From positions 186,925 through 238,918 of the forward strand of contig PHCZ01000006.1 in assembly GCA_002840895.1 (NCBI GenBank): a stretch of 51,994 bases of DNA, in the 5' to 3' direction. The stretch is from Bacteroidetes bacterium HGW-Bacteroidetes-8 (GTDB taxonomy: Bacteria; Bacteroidota; Bacteroidia; Bacteroidales; UBA932). This document shows, piece by piece, positions 8,012 through 16,567 of the stretch (the first letter of the stretch is position 1; every line of letters starts with the position of its first letter). The notes beneath the pieces are model-generated. The model saw only the letters and a program-made list of their open reading frames with translations, was not told the origin of the DNA and made no database searches. Made by a program: the position numbers and the translations under genes.

Positions 8012-9454
8012 ATGATTATGAAACTGAAAAATATAATAACAATACTTTTGGCTACTTTGGTTTTATTAAGTTCCTGTGAGAAGTGGCTTGATGTACAACC
8101 AAAAACAAAAGTCGAATCATCAGATCTGTTTCAAAGTGAGATAGGATATAAAGATGCGCTTTGGGGAGTCTACACTCTAATGACCGGCACCTCAATGTAT
8201 GGACTTAACATGACAGTCTATCTGGATGCTCTGGCAAGGCTCTATTCAAGTGCAGGGTCAATGGGGGCAGCTTGGCAACTACATAACTACAATTACACAG
8301 GAAGCAATGCCCAGGCTGCAATCGGGAATATGTGGTCGGCAACATACAACACAATAGCAAACATAAATAACCTGGTAGCCAATATTGAAGGAGCTGATAA
8401 ATCTTTGTTTTTACAGGATAATTATAATGTTATTTATGGCGAGGCTATTGCTCTGAGGGCATTTCTTCACTTCGATATGTTAAGACTCTTTGCCCCATCT
8501 TATGTTTTGAATTCGGCAGCACCATCAATCCCTTATGTAAAAGAGTTCAACTACAACATAACACCTCAGTCAACAGTTGATGAGGCTCTTACTAAGGTTA
8601 TTGAAGATCTAGAGGCTGCTGCTGCACTCCTTAAACAATCTGATCCCATCTATACCGGCAGGGTTATAACTACCACAACCGATAACGGATATCTTCTTAA
8701 CAGACAACTTCGTATGAACTACTTTGCTGTTAAAGCTGTGCTTGCTAGGGCATATATGTGGAAAGGAGACAAAACAAATGCATACACTTGTGCAATGGAG
8801 GTAGTTAACAGCGGAAAATTCAAATGGACTTCAGTTGACAACATTGCAACAACAAATGAATTAAGAGACAGAACCTTTACACCGGAACAGGTGTTCTCTC
8901 TCTATATTGAGAATATGGCTTCGAACATTCAATACAATTTAAGTCTGGATGCGAGATGGTCAAGCCGGTATATGAGAGTCAACAAAACATATTTCACAAG
9001 AGTATATCCATATGCAACAGACTGGAGAGGAGTAAACACACTCTACTTATGGAGTGATATTGTTACCGGTAGCTATTCATCAGAGAGAGTATCCACAAAA
9101 TTGTGGCAATTTTCTACAATGCCGGTTGCATATAAACGCAGAATGCCGTTGATAAGACTTCCTGAAATGTACCTCATTGCAGCTGAATGCCGTCCTAATG
9201 AAGCAATTGGGATAATAAACACAATTCGTCAAAACAGGGGAATAAGTGAAATATTCTCTCCAACATCAACAGAGGCTCAAATCATTAACGAAATCAAACA
9301 GGAGTATTTGAGAGAATTTTATTGTGAGGGTGTTGCCTGGTTCTACTATAAACGGACAGATTCCAACACTTTGGATGGCTATAGCTCTTTCCAAAAAGCA
9401 AATTATGTTTTACCGAAACCTCAAGAAGAGGTTGAATTCGGATCCAGAAAATAA
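8012..9454 (+). CDS. SusD/RagB-family surface lipoprotein
   Basis: A 480-aa lipoprotein lid for the SusC channel. The signal ends LVLLSSC (Cys22), followed by the typical SusD start EKWLDVQPKTKVESSDLFQSEIGYKDALWGVYTLM. The TPR-like helical core includes GEAIALRAFLHFDMLRLFAP, a near-invariant SusD segment. The C-terminal SusD/RagB domain includes RMPLIRLPEMYLIAAEC and the EYLREFYCEG motif. It starts 12 bp after susC. The initiator may be the ATG at 8012 or at 8018. Binding specificity cannot be deduced. Confidence 0.95.
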   Translation: MIMKLKNIITILLATLVLLSSCEKWLDVQPKTKVESSDLFQSEIGYKDALWGVYTLMTGTSMYGLNMTVYLDALARLYSSAGSMGAAWQLHNYNYTGSNAQAAIGNMWSATYNTIANINNLVANIEGADKSLFLQDNYNVIYGEAIALRAFLHFDMLRLFAPSYVLNSAAPSIPYVKEFNYNITPQSTVDEALTKVIEDLEAAAALLKQSDPIYTGRVITTTTDNGYLLNRQLRMNYFAVKAVLARAYMWKGDKTNAYTCAMEVVNSGKFKWTSVDNIATTNELRDRTFTPEQVFSLYIENMASNIQYNLSLDARWSSRYMRVNKTYFTRVYPYATDWRGVNTLYLWSDIVTGSYSSERVSTKLWQFSTMPVAYKRRMPLIRLPEMYLIAAECRPNEAIGIINTIRQNRGISEIFSPTSTEAQIINEIKQEYLREFYCEGVAWFYYKRTDSNTLDGYSSFQKANYVLPKPQEEVEFGSRK

Positions 9455-9473
9455 TCTGTAAAATTCAATTGAT

Positions 9474-10214
9474 ATGAAAATTTTAAAATATATACTAATA
9501 CCTGCAGCAATAGTGATGCTCTTTGCTTGTGAAAACGAGAAAAACACATTCAGCGATGTTCCCACTATCTATCTGGCAGGAGATCCGGAACAGAATGCAA
9601 CTGTAGACTCTGTTCTTTTCTCTTTCAAGCTTTTTGGCCCGGCAGTTACAAATTACGATGTAAATCTCGTTGTGAAAATAGCAGGTCAGGTATCTGATAA
9701 GGAGAGGAAATTCGAACTGGAGATTGATCCGGCCAAGACCAATGTAACGGCAGAGAGCTATACCATAGGAACTCTGGTAATACCTGCTAACTCTTATAAG
9801 GCAGTAATACCTGTAAATGTAAAACGGACCGTACCAGGACTGAACCTTCTCTCGGTTCCTGCTAGGTTAACATTTAAGGTTAAACCAAACGAGAATTTTA
9901 CAGTGGGTGCTTTTGAATATTCCGACTATACGATAGCCTGGTGCGACTATCTGACAAAGCCTACAACATGGTCTATTGTAGAATATTATGTAGGACCATT
10001 TACCCAGGCACGCTTCAAATTCATCATTGACTTTACAGGGATGACATCATTTTCGGAGTTTGCTCCGGGGGGAAGTACCGACTACAATATGGTACTTAAT
10101 TTCCAGGCTAAGCTCATAAAGCTCCTGAATCAATACAATTCCGAACATCCGGGAGCACCTTATCTGAATGATAACGGACAACCACTTTTGTTCGGAACGG
10201 GATTGCCATTTTAA
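9474..10214 (+). CDS. DUF4843 domain lipoprotein
   Basis: A 246-aa exported lipoprotein (signal ending MLFACENEKNTF, Cys19). The body is beta-rich and matches the DUF4843 pattern: an N-terminal Ig-like strand block (YLAGDPEQNATVDSVLFSFKLFG), a central EVDPAKT-like segment (EIDPAKTNVTAESY), then PARLTFKVKPNENFTVG and TIAWCDYLTKPTTW. Members are commonly the third gene of SusCD loci and are thought to sit at the cell surface; biochemical function is unknown. It lies 19 bp after susD. Confidence 0.8.
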   Translation: MKILKYILIPAAIVMLFACENEKNTFSDVPTIYLAGDPEQNATVDSVLFSFKLFGPAVTNYDVNLVVKIAGQVSDKERKFELEIDPAKTNVTAESYTIGTLVIPANSYKAVIPVNVKRTVPGLNLLSVPARLTFKVKPNENFTVGAFEYSDYTIAWCDYLTKPTTWSIVEYYVGPFTQARFKFIIDFTGMTSFSEFAPGGSTDYNMVLNFQAKLIKLLNQYNSEHPGAPYLNDNGQPLLFGTGLPF

Positions 10215-10235
10215 TGTATTAAAAAGGAAATAGTT

Positions 10236-11783
10236 ATGAAAAAATATCTAATAATAATTTTAGCTACCATTATAAGTGCATTAAGCATAACATCCTGTTT
10301 GGTAGATGAGGGAAACTACGATTATAAGAAACTGGGTGAATTCTATGTCGATACAGTAGGAAAGCAAGTAACTTTTACCGTAAAACAGTTCTCGGATCTG
10401 ACTGTCAATTCTAACCTTAAATACTCCGGGAGTAAAAGTGATTTGACTTACAGGTGGTCATTGTACAGGCCAGTTAATTATAGTGTCGGACCTTCTAAAT
10501 ATCCACTTCCGGAGGCACACGGGTATGACAAAGATGATTTCCAAAATTTTATAATAGCAGAGACAGAGAATCTTACAAAAAAAATTACAGCCATTCCGGG
10601 TGCCTACACATTGCAATTTGAGGCTACTGATTCAAAAACAGGAATAACTGCAATGATGAGGTATTCTGTAACAATTGAGAGTACCATCAGCACCGGACTA
10701 TTGGTATTCTATAAAGGAGCAACTACAGTTGACATAGATGTAATCAGTACTCCTCTATTAAATGCAAATGTTACAGAGACAATCCATTCCAAAAATGTAT
10801 TTACAAGAGCAAATCCTACCGTGTCATTCACAGGAAATCCTCGCTCTTGTCTATTTGTCTCTTCCGGAAGCCTTGTATATGTTGCAACTGATTTAGATGC
10901 CAAAAAGTTGTCACGGATAGATATGTCTCTTGCTAGTGATTTTGATGATATTTTCCAGGAGGCACCGACTAAAAAAGATTTTTGGATGCCTAGATCAGAT
11001 ATGATAATAAATGATGGTAAATATTATAAAACAACCACCTGGGGCCTACCAATTTTCGTTGGACCTCACGAGATGAAGGATAACGACACATATTATGCAT
11101 CAACTTTTGCAACTTTAGCTTACGGACAAAATGGGGTGATTTATGATCAGAGTAAGATGAGATTTCTGTATGCCGGGATGTGGGATGGATTTGTCCAGCC
11201 TGTATCGGCACTTGGTACACACTTCAGTTTTGGAAATGTAGGTAAGAAGCTTATTTATGGTGCAGCCGGGTATGATGCAGGTTTGACATACATCTCATTT
11301 TGTATTTTTAAGAATCCTATAGAAAACGGAAGTCGCTACCTCTATGCATTCAGAACTCACGTTTCGTCACACTCGGGATATCTTACTCAAGGTACAATTG
11401 ATATCAGTATTGCTCCACAAGTTGCAAACGCCGAATTCTGGGCTTTCGGTGAAAGAGGTCCAATCGTCTTCTATGCAACTAAAGAGAAGATATACAGGCT
11501 CAACTATACACTCGCCGCTGGTGCAACAGGTGCTACCGAAGCTTGGTCGTTTGGCTCTTCTGAGCAGATAACCTTTATGAAGCTTTTCAAATACAATGGC
11601 ATAGGTCTCTCGGCTGTTGCCAAAGACAAATATTTGATGGTGGGTACATACAACAGTTCTACTGGTGTGGGGAAACTATATATGCTTGAATCAGATATCT
11701 CAAGCGGAGTAATTTCGTCAACACCAGCTGCAGTTTATACATTCAGTGGAAAAATCGGGGATGTCGATTTCATCGCAAGTTAA
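10236..11783 (+). CDS. PKD-like family surface lipoprotein
   Basis: A 515-aa lipoprotein (signal ending LSITSC, Cys21; mature start LVDEGNYDYKKL, the classic start of Bacteroidota PKD-like lipoproteins). Residues about 30-140 form the PKD-like sandwich (SDLTYRWSLYRP, PGAYTLQFEATDSKTGITAMMRYSVTI). The remainder is beta-rich and may be a propeller-like ligand domain (repeated F.Y..G segments). It follows the DUF4843 gene by 21 bp. The DUF4843/PKD-like pair recurs in SusCD loci as accessory surface binding proteins; the ligand is unknown. Confidence 0.8.
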   Translation: MKKYLIIILATIISALSITSCLVDEGNYDYKKLGEFYVDTVGKQVTFTVKQFSDLTVNSNLKYSGSKSDLTYRWSLYRPVNYSVGPSKYPLPEAHGYDKDDFQNFIIAETENLTKKITAIPGAYTLQFEATDSKTGITAMMRYSVTIESTISTGLLVFYKGATTVDIDVISTPLLNANVTETIHSKNVFTRANPTVSFTGNPRSCLFVSSGSLVYVATDLDAKKLSRIDMSLASDFDDIFQEAPTKKDFWMPRSDMIINDGKYYKTTTWGLPIFVGPHEMKDNDTYYASTFATLAYGQNGVIYDQSKMRFLYAGMWDGFVQPVSALGTHFSFGNVGKKLIYGAAGYDAGLTYISFCIFKNPIENGSRYLYAFRTHVSSHSGYLTQGTIDISIAPQVANAEFWAFGERGPIVFYATKEKIYRLNYTLAAGATGATEAWSFGSSEQITFMKLFKYNGIGLSAVAKDKYLMVGTYNSSTGVGKLYMLESDISSGVISSTPAAVYTFSGKIGDVDFIAS

Positions 11784-11816
11784 ACTGTAATAATCTTTTA
11801 ATAAATTAATAATCAG

Positions 11817-11856
11817 ACTCCCTGTCGAATTTCGGAAGGAATAATTTGCAGGGAGT
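11817..11856 (+). promoter_or_regulatory. Intercistronic hairpin before the first tlpA-like gene
   Basis: ACTCCCTG (11817-11824) pairs exactly with CAGGGAGT (11849-11856), followed by TTTAAAATT. The weak T tract makes it a possible partial terminator or message-processing site separating the SusCD-lipoprotein genes from the thioredoxin-fold genes. Confidence 0.5.
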
Positions 11857-11870
11857 TTAAAATTATTGTA

Positions 11871-13349
11871 ATGAAAAAATTAGTTCTAAATGCTTTTATT
11901 TTGAGCGTTATGTTAATCATATCAGCCTCAGTTTACGCTCAGGCGCCACGCTCATCTTCCCCTGTAGACTCTCTGCAAAGAAGATTCTCTGCTATGATTC
12001 GTTCAAATGACTCTTCTCAAAAGGATCTGCTTAAAAAAGAGCTTTATCAATTGACAAAAAGCAAAGATGAACAGAGTCTGACACTGGCTATGAGATTTTT
12101 TGACCAGTTGAAGATGAACGCAACAACAGACTCTTTGATAAATGTAATTAAAAAGCGATTCCCAAAAGGCAATCTTGCAAGAAATACAGAAATACAAATA
12201 GTTTACGATGAGAAGGATCCTGTAAAAAAAGAGGCAGAATTTCAGAAATATCTTAAAAAATTCCCGCCGGAAAAATTTACCGATAAAATAGTCTTTGACT
12301 ATGGTTATTGTGACGTTGCATCGGCTTATGCTCAAGCCGGAAATTCTACCAAGGCTATGGAGTATGCCAATAAGCTGGAATCTACCGTTTGGAAAGGAGA
12401 GGGCTGGGCTGTTATTGCAGCATCACTAAAAGGAAATGGAGACCTTGAGAATGCAGGTGTGTTGATTAAGAAGTCAATAACAAATGCTGAAAACGCCATG
12501 AAAAGCAACAGTCAAAGTAATGATACACGTTTTATTTCTACCGGGTATTATACATATTGCGGGATGTATGCAGATATCCTTTACAGGCAGAAAAAATATG
12601 AAGAGGCTCTTTCATATCTACTTAAAAAGAAACTTGGAGGGAGGACTTATGATGCTTCGGAAAAGCAGACTTATATTAATTTACTTATCGCATTAGGCCG
12701 CAATCTTGAAGCATTCCTCTATCTTAATGACCAGATTAAAGAAGGAATGGGAGCACCTTCCGATTTAACCCGGTTTAAAGAGCTATATATAAAACTGAAT
12801 GGTTCAGATTCAGGGTTAAGTGAGATATTGGGAGCAGCCCGTAAAAAACAAACCGAAATAATAAAACAAAAACTGGCAAAAGAGATCATAAATATCCCGG
12901 CTCCACTCTTTACTACTAAAGATGTTGATGGGAACACTCTATCCCTTGCAGATATGAAAGGCAAAGTTGTGATTGTGGACTTCTGGGCTACCTGGTGTGG
13001 CCCGTGTAAGAAATCTTTCCCTACAATGCAGCTTGCAGTTAACAAATATAAAAATGATCCTAATGTAAAATTCCTGTTTATTCATACTTGGGAAAAGGAG
13101 GAAAACCCAACGGAAGCAGCAATTAATTATTTAAAAGAGAGTAATTTCTCCTTTCATCTTATAATGGATCTTAAAGATCCGGTTACTAAAACCAACAATA
13201 TAGTAACATCTTACAAGGTATCAGGAATTCCGACAAAGTTCATAATTGACGGAGAGGGTAATATCCGCTATAAAGTTACCGGATTCTCCGGTAGCGATGA
13301 GGCTGCATTAGAGGAGTTATCTGCAATGATTGAGAGTGTCAGGAAATAG
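11871..13349 (+). CDS. TlpA-like thiol-disulfide oxidoreductase with helical N-terminal region
   Basis: A 492-aa periplasmic protein. The signal peptide ends SVYAQA (about 25). Residues about 35-330 are helical and TPR-like (FDYGYCDVASAYAQAGNSTKAMEYANKLE, YYTYCGMYADILYRQKKYEEALSYLLKK). The C-terminal thioredoxin fold starts near 340 (IPAPLFTTKDVDGNTLSLADMKGKVVIVDFWATWC) with the catalytic pair Cys376-Gly-Pro-Cys379 and the cis-proline loop SGIPTKFII. It should reduce or exchange disulfides on partner proteins. It closes the SusCD locus together with the next gene. Confidence 0.88.
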   Translation: MKKLVLNAFILSVMLIISASVYAQAPRSSSPVDSLQRRFSAMIRSNDSSQKDLLKKELYQLTKSKDEQSLTLAMRFFDQLKMNATTDSLINVIKKRFPKGNLARNTEIQIVYDEKDPVKKEAEFQKYLKKFPPEKFTDKIVFDYGYCDVASAYAQAGNSTKAMEYANKLESTVWKGEGWAVIAASLKGNGDLENAGVLIKKSITNAENAMKSNSQSNDTRFISTGYYTYCGMYADILYRQKKYEEALSYLLKKKLGGRTYDASEKQTYINLLIALGRNLEAFLYLNDQIKEGMGAPSDLTRFKELYIKLNGSDSGLSEILGAARKKQTEIIKQKLAKEIINIPAPLFTTKDVDGNTLSLADMKGKVVIVDFWATWCGPCKKSFPTMQLAVNKYKNDPNVKFLFIHTWEKEENPTEAAINYLKESNFSFHLIMDLKDPVTKTNNIVTSYKVSGIPTKFIIDGEGNIRYKVTGFSGSDEAALEELSAMIESVRK

Positions 13350-13378
13350 ATCCAAATTTTAAGAACGTTCTAGAATAA

Positions 13379-14488
13379 ATGAAAATGGAAAAAAATATAT
13401 TTAAAGGAATTGTAATGCTGATAACGGTTATTTTCAGCTTTATAACAATAAAAGCACCAAGCCAACCGACTAGCCCGACTCTTAAAATAGGAGACAAGGC
13501 TCCGGGGCTAATGGTGACAAAGTGGGTTAAAGGTAATCCTGTAAGTGGATTTGAGGCGGGTAAGGTATATGTTGTAGAGTTCTGGGCAACCTGGTGTCAG
13601 CCGTGTATAGCCGGAATGCCACACCTTTCGGACCTGGCCGATAAATACAGAAAGGATATATCAGTGATTGGAGTGAGCATTATGGAAAGAGGAGATGACA
13701 TACTATCCAGGGTTGAAAACTTTGTACAAAAATCAGGTGACAAAATGCGATATCTGGTGGCTGCCGACAGTGCAAATTATATGAGAGATAACTGGCTTTA
13801 TGGAGCAGGAGAGAGGGGTATTCCATACTCATTCATAGTAGATAAAAATGGAGAGATTGCCTGGTGTGGGTATCCTAAAAGTCTGGATAGAGTTCTTCCT
13901 CTGATTATTGAGGGGAAATGGGATAATAAAAAAGCTGAATTAGACAGAAAAGAGGGTAAACGTTTGAGTATAATTGATGGGAATGATATAGTTGCTAAAC
14001 TAAATCCATTTATGGGTAATCCCGGCAACCCGATAGGAGCACTTGCCGAAATTGAGAAAATCCTGTTGGAGAACCCGGGATTAAAATATTACCCTAAACT
14101 TGGCCATTTTACATTCTGGTCACTCATAAAAACAGATCCCGATATGGCTGTAGAATTTGCAAAAGAGTGGTTTGCAATTAACGATTTTCCTTCCTGGAAA
14201 ACTGTTACAGATGCTGTGATGAATATGGTTGGCAGAAATGTAAAATTACCTAAGGCTGTATATGAACTTGCAGCCGAATCTTTTCAGGCACAGATTGACA
14301 ACTATCCGGGAAGTATGAATATCCCTGTTACATTTAATGAAATTGCTCGTTTAGAATATCTTGCAGGTAACAAGGAGAAGGCAATTACTGCACAAGTGAG
14401 AGCTATTGAAGAGGCAAAGAGAAATGTCTCGTTCTCACCATCGGAACTTGTAAAATTTGAGGAGAATCTTTCAAACTATAAAAAGTAA
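13379..14488 (+). CDS. TlpA-like thiol-disulfide oxidoreductase
   Basis: A 369-aa exported protein (hydrophobic signal, about 5-30). The thioredoxin fold (about 35-175) has the active site Cys73-Gln-Pro-Cys76 in EFWATWCQPCIAGMPHL and the cis-Pro loop RGIPYSFIVDKNGEIAWCGYP. The C-terminal 190 residues are helical (TPR-like; LEYLAGNKEKAITAQVRAIEEAKRN). The CQPC site differs from CGPC in the gene 29 bp upstream, so the two may have different redox potentials or partners. A strong terminator follows, making this the last gene of the locus. Confidence 0.87.
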   Translation: MKMEKNIFKGIVMLITVIFSFITIKAPSQPTSPTLKIGDKAPGLMVTKWVKGNPVSGFEAGKVYVVEFWATWCQPCIAGMPHLSDLADKYRKDISVIGVSIMERGDDILSRVENFVQKSGDKMRYLVAADSANYMRDNWLYGAGERGIPYSFIVDKNGEIAWCGYPKSLDRVLPLIIEGKWDNKKAELDRKEGKRLSIIDGNDIVAKLNPFMGNPGNPIGALAEIEKILLENPGLKYYPKLGHFTFWSLIKTDPDMAVEFAKEWFAINDFPSWKTVTDAVMNMVGRNVKLPKAVYELAAESFQAQIDNYPGSMNIPVTFNEIARLEYLAGNKEKAITAQVRAIEEAKRNVSFSPSELVKFEENLSNYKK

Positions 14489-14546
14489 TACTATATCCGG
14501 ATTTTTTAAGTTGGGTTAAGTTTGCATTAAGTGGTTATCCGGAGGA

Positions 14547-14570
14547 GGGGGTCAAATGGCCCCCTTTTTT
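14547..14570 (+). terminator. Rho-independent terminator closing the SusCD locus
   Basis: GGGGGTC / GGCCCCC (one G-U pair) with an AAAT loop is followed by six T. It lies 58 bp after the second tlpA-like gene. Confidence 0.9.
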
Positions 14571-14687
14571 CGGGCTAGATGCTCATTTCAGATTAAACCC
14601 TTCAATAAATGGGGTGTCAAAGCTGTAGTAGTGACAAATTAGAGGAGATTAGAGATTAGATTGGAAATAATCTAAACTTAAACTAAA

Positions 14688-16466
14688 ATGATATTTATGA
14701 GAAGTAAAATAGATAAACTGGTAATATCGTTTGCAATTGTTTTCGGGTTAATAGGGCAGGTAAGTGCTCAGGAGAATGAGGCGCTGGTTGCCGAGAGAGA
14801 CTCTTTGCATTTGGAACAGTTGGTAAAGGCGGGAATACAAAAGGCCTATGCTGCGAGTGTGAGAATTTGGGGATATGATACAATAAAAAATATTCAGAAC
14901 AGCTCTCAGTTTAGCGGTGTAGTCGTTAGCAAAGAGGGTCATATTCTCACAGTTGCACACGCAATACAGCCGGGCAGAAGTTATAAGGTGAGGTTTCCGG
15001 ACGGGAGGGAGGTGATTGCGCTATCTTTAGGCAGGGTAGGATTTGCAAACGAAGATAACAGACCAGATCTTGCAATGATAAAGATCAAAGAGGAGGGTAG
15101 CTGGCCGGTAGCAGAGATGGGATGGTCTTACAGCCTTAAGGAGAATGAGCCTTGTATCGGCATATCATACCCAGCAACACTCAATAGAATGCTCCCATCT
15201 GTAAGGTTTGGTAGGATTGTCCGGCTTCAAAACAGATGGGGCTTTGTCCATTCTACCTGCAAGATGGAACCAGGCGACTCCGGTGGTCCACTGTTTGATT
15301 ATATGGGCCGTGTAATTGCAATGCACAGCAGATGTGGAAGAGATGAGAATGAAAACTACGAAGTTCCCATAGATCTCTACCGAAAATACTGGAGAGCACT
15401 TAATATCGCCAAAGATTATAAGGCATTACCACAACAAACAGATGAAATTGGGGAGGATCCGCTTAGTGGCTCAATAATCTCGCTTATATCACTTGAAAAG
15501 CCTGCATTTTCACTTCCCGAACTGGAGGAGAGACTATCTGCCTCAACCGTATCGGTAACAAGCACAATTAATGGGTTGCAGATAAAATCACTCGGGACTC
15601 TGGTTAAGGTAAAATCAAACCATCTGATTATAAGTAAAAGCTCAATTGTTGGTACAGATGTGCAGATTGTTACAGGTGGGAAAAATATACCGGCAAAAGC
15701 AATTGGCAGAGATACAGAGAGCGATCTTGTTATTCTTCAAGCAGAGGGAAGAATCAGAGGTGGGTTGACAAAAGATGATTTTGCAAATTCGCCCGACTCA
15801 CTCAATCTGCAAAATCTTGGCACTCTGCTAATATCTCCTCTCCCTGCCGGCTCTCTGCCATCTTCCGGCTCTCTGCCATCTTCCGGTACTCTGTCACCTG
15901 CCGGCTCCTCACTCTCGGCCGGCAGGAAGGTCGGCATTATAAGCAGCAGCTATATGGATCTGCCAAAAGTATTTAGTGCCGGATACTTTGGAGCATCGGT
16001 ACAATTCCGAGAAGGCAAAATCATACTCAACAGGATTGCTCCAAAGAGTCCAGTTGACTCTGTGAAGCTGAAAATTGGGGATCAGGTTACAGGTATCAAC
16101 GGTATACCCATCAGTCGCCCCGAAGAGTATGGAGGAGAGTTACGCAAGTACGACCCGGGAGATAGTATCACCGTTGAGTGTATAAGAGCCGACAGTGTTT
16201 TCACTAAAAAACTTCTTCTCACAAAAAGGCCGAGAGGAGCTCACGCTGCCGAACAATTTGACGGGGGAAAAAGTATAAGGTGCGACGGGTTTAACAGAGT
16301 TTTCGCTCACGATGCCAACATAAAAGCCGAAGAGTGCGGCGGCCCGGTCTTTGACACTAAAGGCAACTTCCTTGGAATCAACATTGCCCGCTTTAGCCGC
16401 ACCACCACAATCGTCATCCCGGCAGCTAGCCTTGCCAAGATTCTTGCCTCAAATGTCAAATTATAG
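14688..16466 (+). CDS. Trypsin-like serine protease with PDZ and a degenerate second protease-like region
   Basis: A 592-aa exported protein (signal ending GQVSAQ, about 28). The first trypsin fold (about 50-240) keeps a full triad: His91 (HILTVAHA), Asp127 (RPDLAMIK), Ser198 (EPGDSGGPLF), like HtrA/Deg proteases. From about 282 a second related region repeats the pattern but is degenerate: the His position reads Ser318 (NHLIISKSSI), Asp346 is kept (ESDLVIL) and the nucleophile position is Cys550 (EECGGPVF). A Ser/Pro/Gly repeat (about 385-412) and a PDZ domain (about 425-515, IAPKSPVDSVKLKIGDQVTGINGIPI) lie inside it. Likely periplasmic quality control or regulated cleavage. The ATG at 14700 (MRSKIDK) is an alternative start. 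Confidence 0.85.
   Translation: MIFMRSKIDKLVISFAIVFGLIGQVSAQENEALVAERDSLHLEQLVKAGIQKAYAASVRIWGYDTIKNIQNSSQFSGVVVSKEGHILTVAHAIQPGRSYKVRFPDGREVIALSLGRVGFANEDNRPDLAMIKIKEEGSWPVAEMGWSYSLKENEPCIGISYPATLNRMLPSVRFGRIVRLQNRWGFVHSTCKMEPGDSGGPLFDYMGRVIAMHSRCGRDENENYEVPIDLYRKYWRALNIAKDYKALPQQTDEIGEDPLSGSIISLISLEKPAFSLPELEERLSASTVSVTSTINGLQIKSLGTLVKVKSNHLIISKSSIVGTDVQIVTGGKNIPAKAIGRDTESDLVILQAEGRIRGGLTKDDFANSPDSLNLQNLGTLLISPLPAGSLPSSGSLPSSGTLSPAGSSLSAGRKVGIISSSYMDLPKVFSAGYFGASVQFREGKIILNRIAPKSPVDSVKLKIGDQVTGINGIPISRPEEYGGELRKYDPGDSITVECIRADSVFTKKLLLTKRPRGAHAAEQFDGGKSIRCDGFNRVFAHDANIKAEECGGPVFDTKGNFLGINIARFSRTTTIVIPAASLAKILASNVKL
15841..15925 (+). repeat. In-frame 18-bp repeats in the protease gene
   Basis: Imperfect copies of an 18-bp unit containing GCCGGCTCTCTGCC / TTCCGGCTCTCTGCCATC encode LPAGSLPSSGSLPSSGTLSPAG, a flexible linker just before the PDZ domain. 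Units keep the frame, so copy number could vary without breaking the protein. Confidence 0.7.
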
Positions 16467-16567
16467 CATAAATTGACAAAAGATATAGGACAAATGTAAT
16501 TTTTGACAGGAAACAGTCCAATTGTCAAAAAATAGCTATATTTGACAAAAAGAAAATATTATGTCAA
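16454..16567 (+). promoter_or_regulatory. TTGACA-repeat promoter/operator region of fic
   Basis: Six copies of TTGACA or its complement TGTCAA occur in about 115 bp (16454, 16473, 16503, 16523, 16542, 16562). TTTTTGACA (16500-16508) and TGTCAAAAA (16523-16531) form a 9-bp inverted repeat. A -7 box, TATATTTG, is at 16537-16544 and overlaps one copy; the last copy covers the fic start codon. This looks like a multi-site operator, possibly bound by the winged-helix end of the Fic protein itself. Confidence 0.5.

Noticed and set aside
2620-14488. Classical polysaccharide utilisation locus
   Set aside because: No glycoside hydrolase, polysaccharide lyase or sulfatase is present anywhere in the locus.
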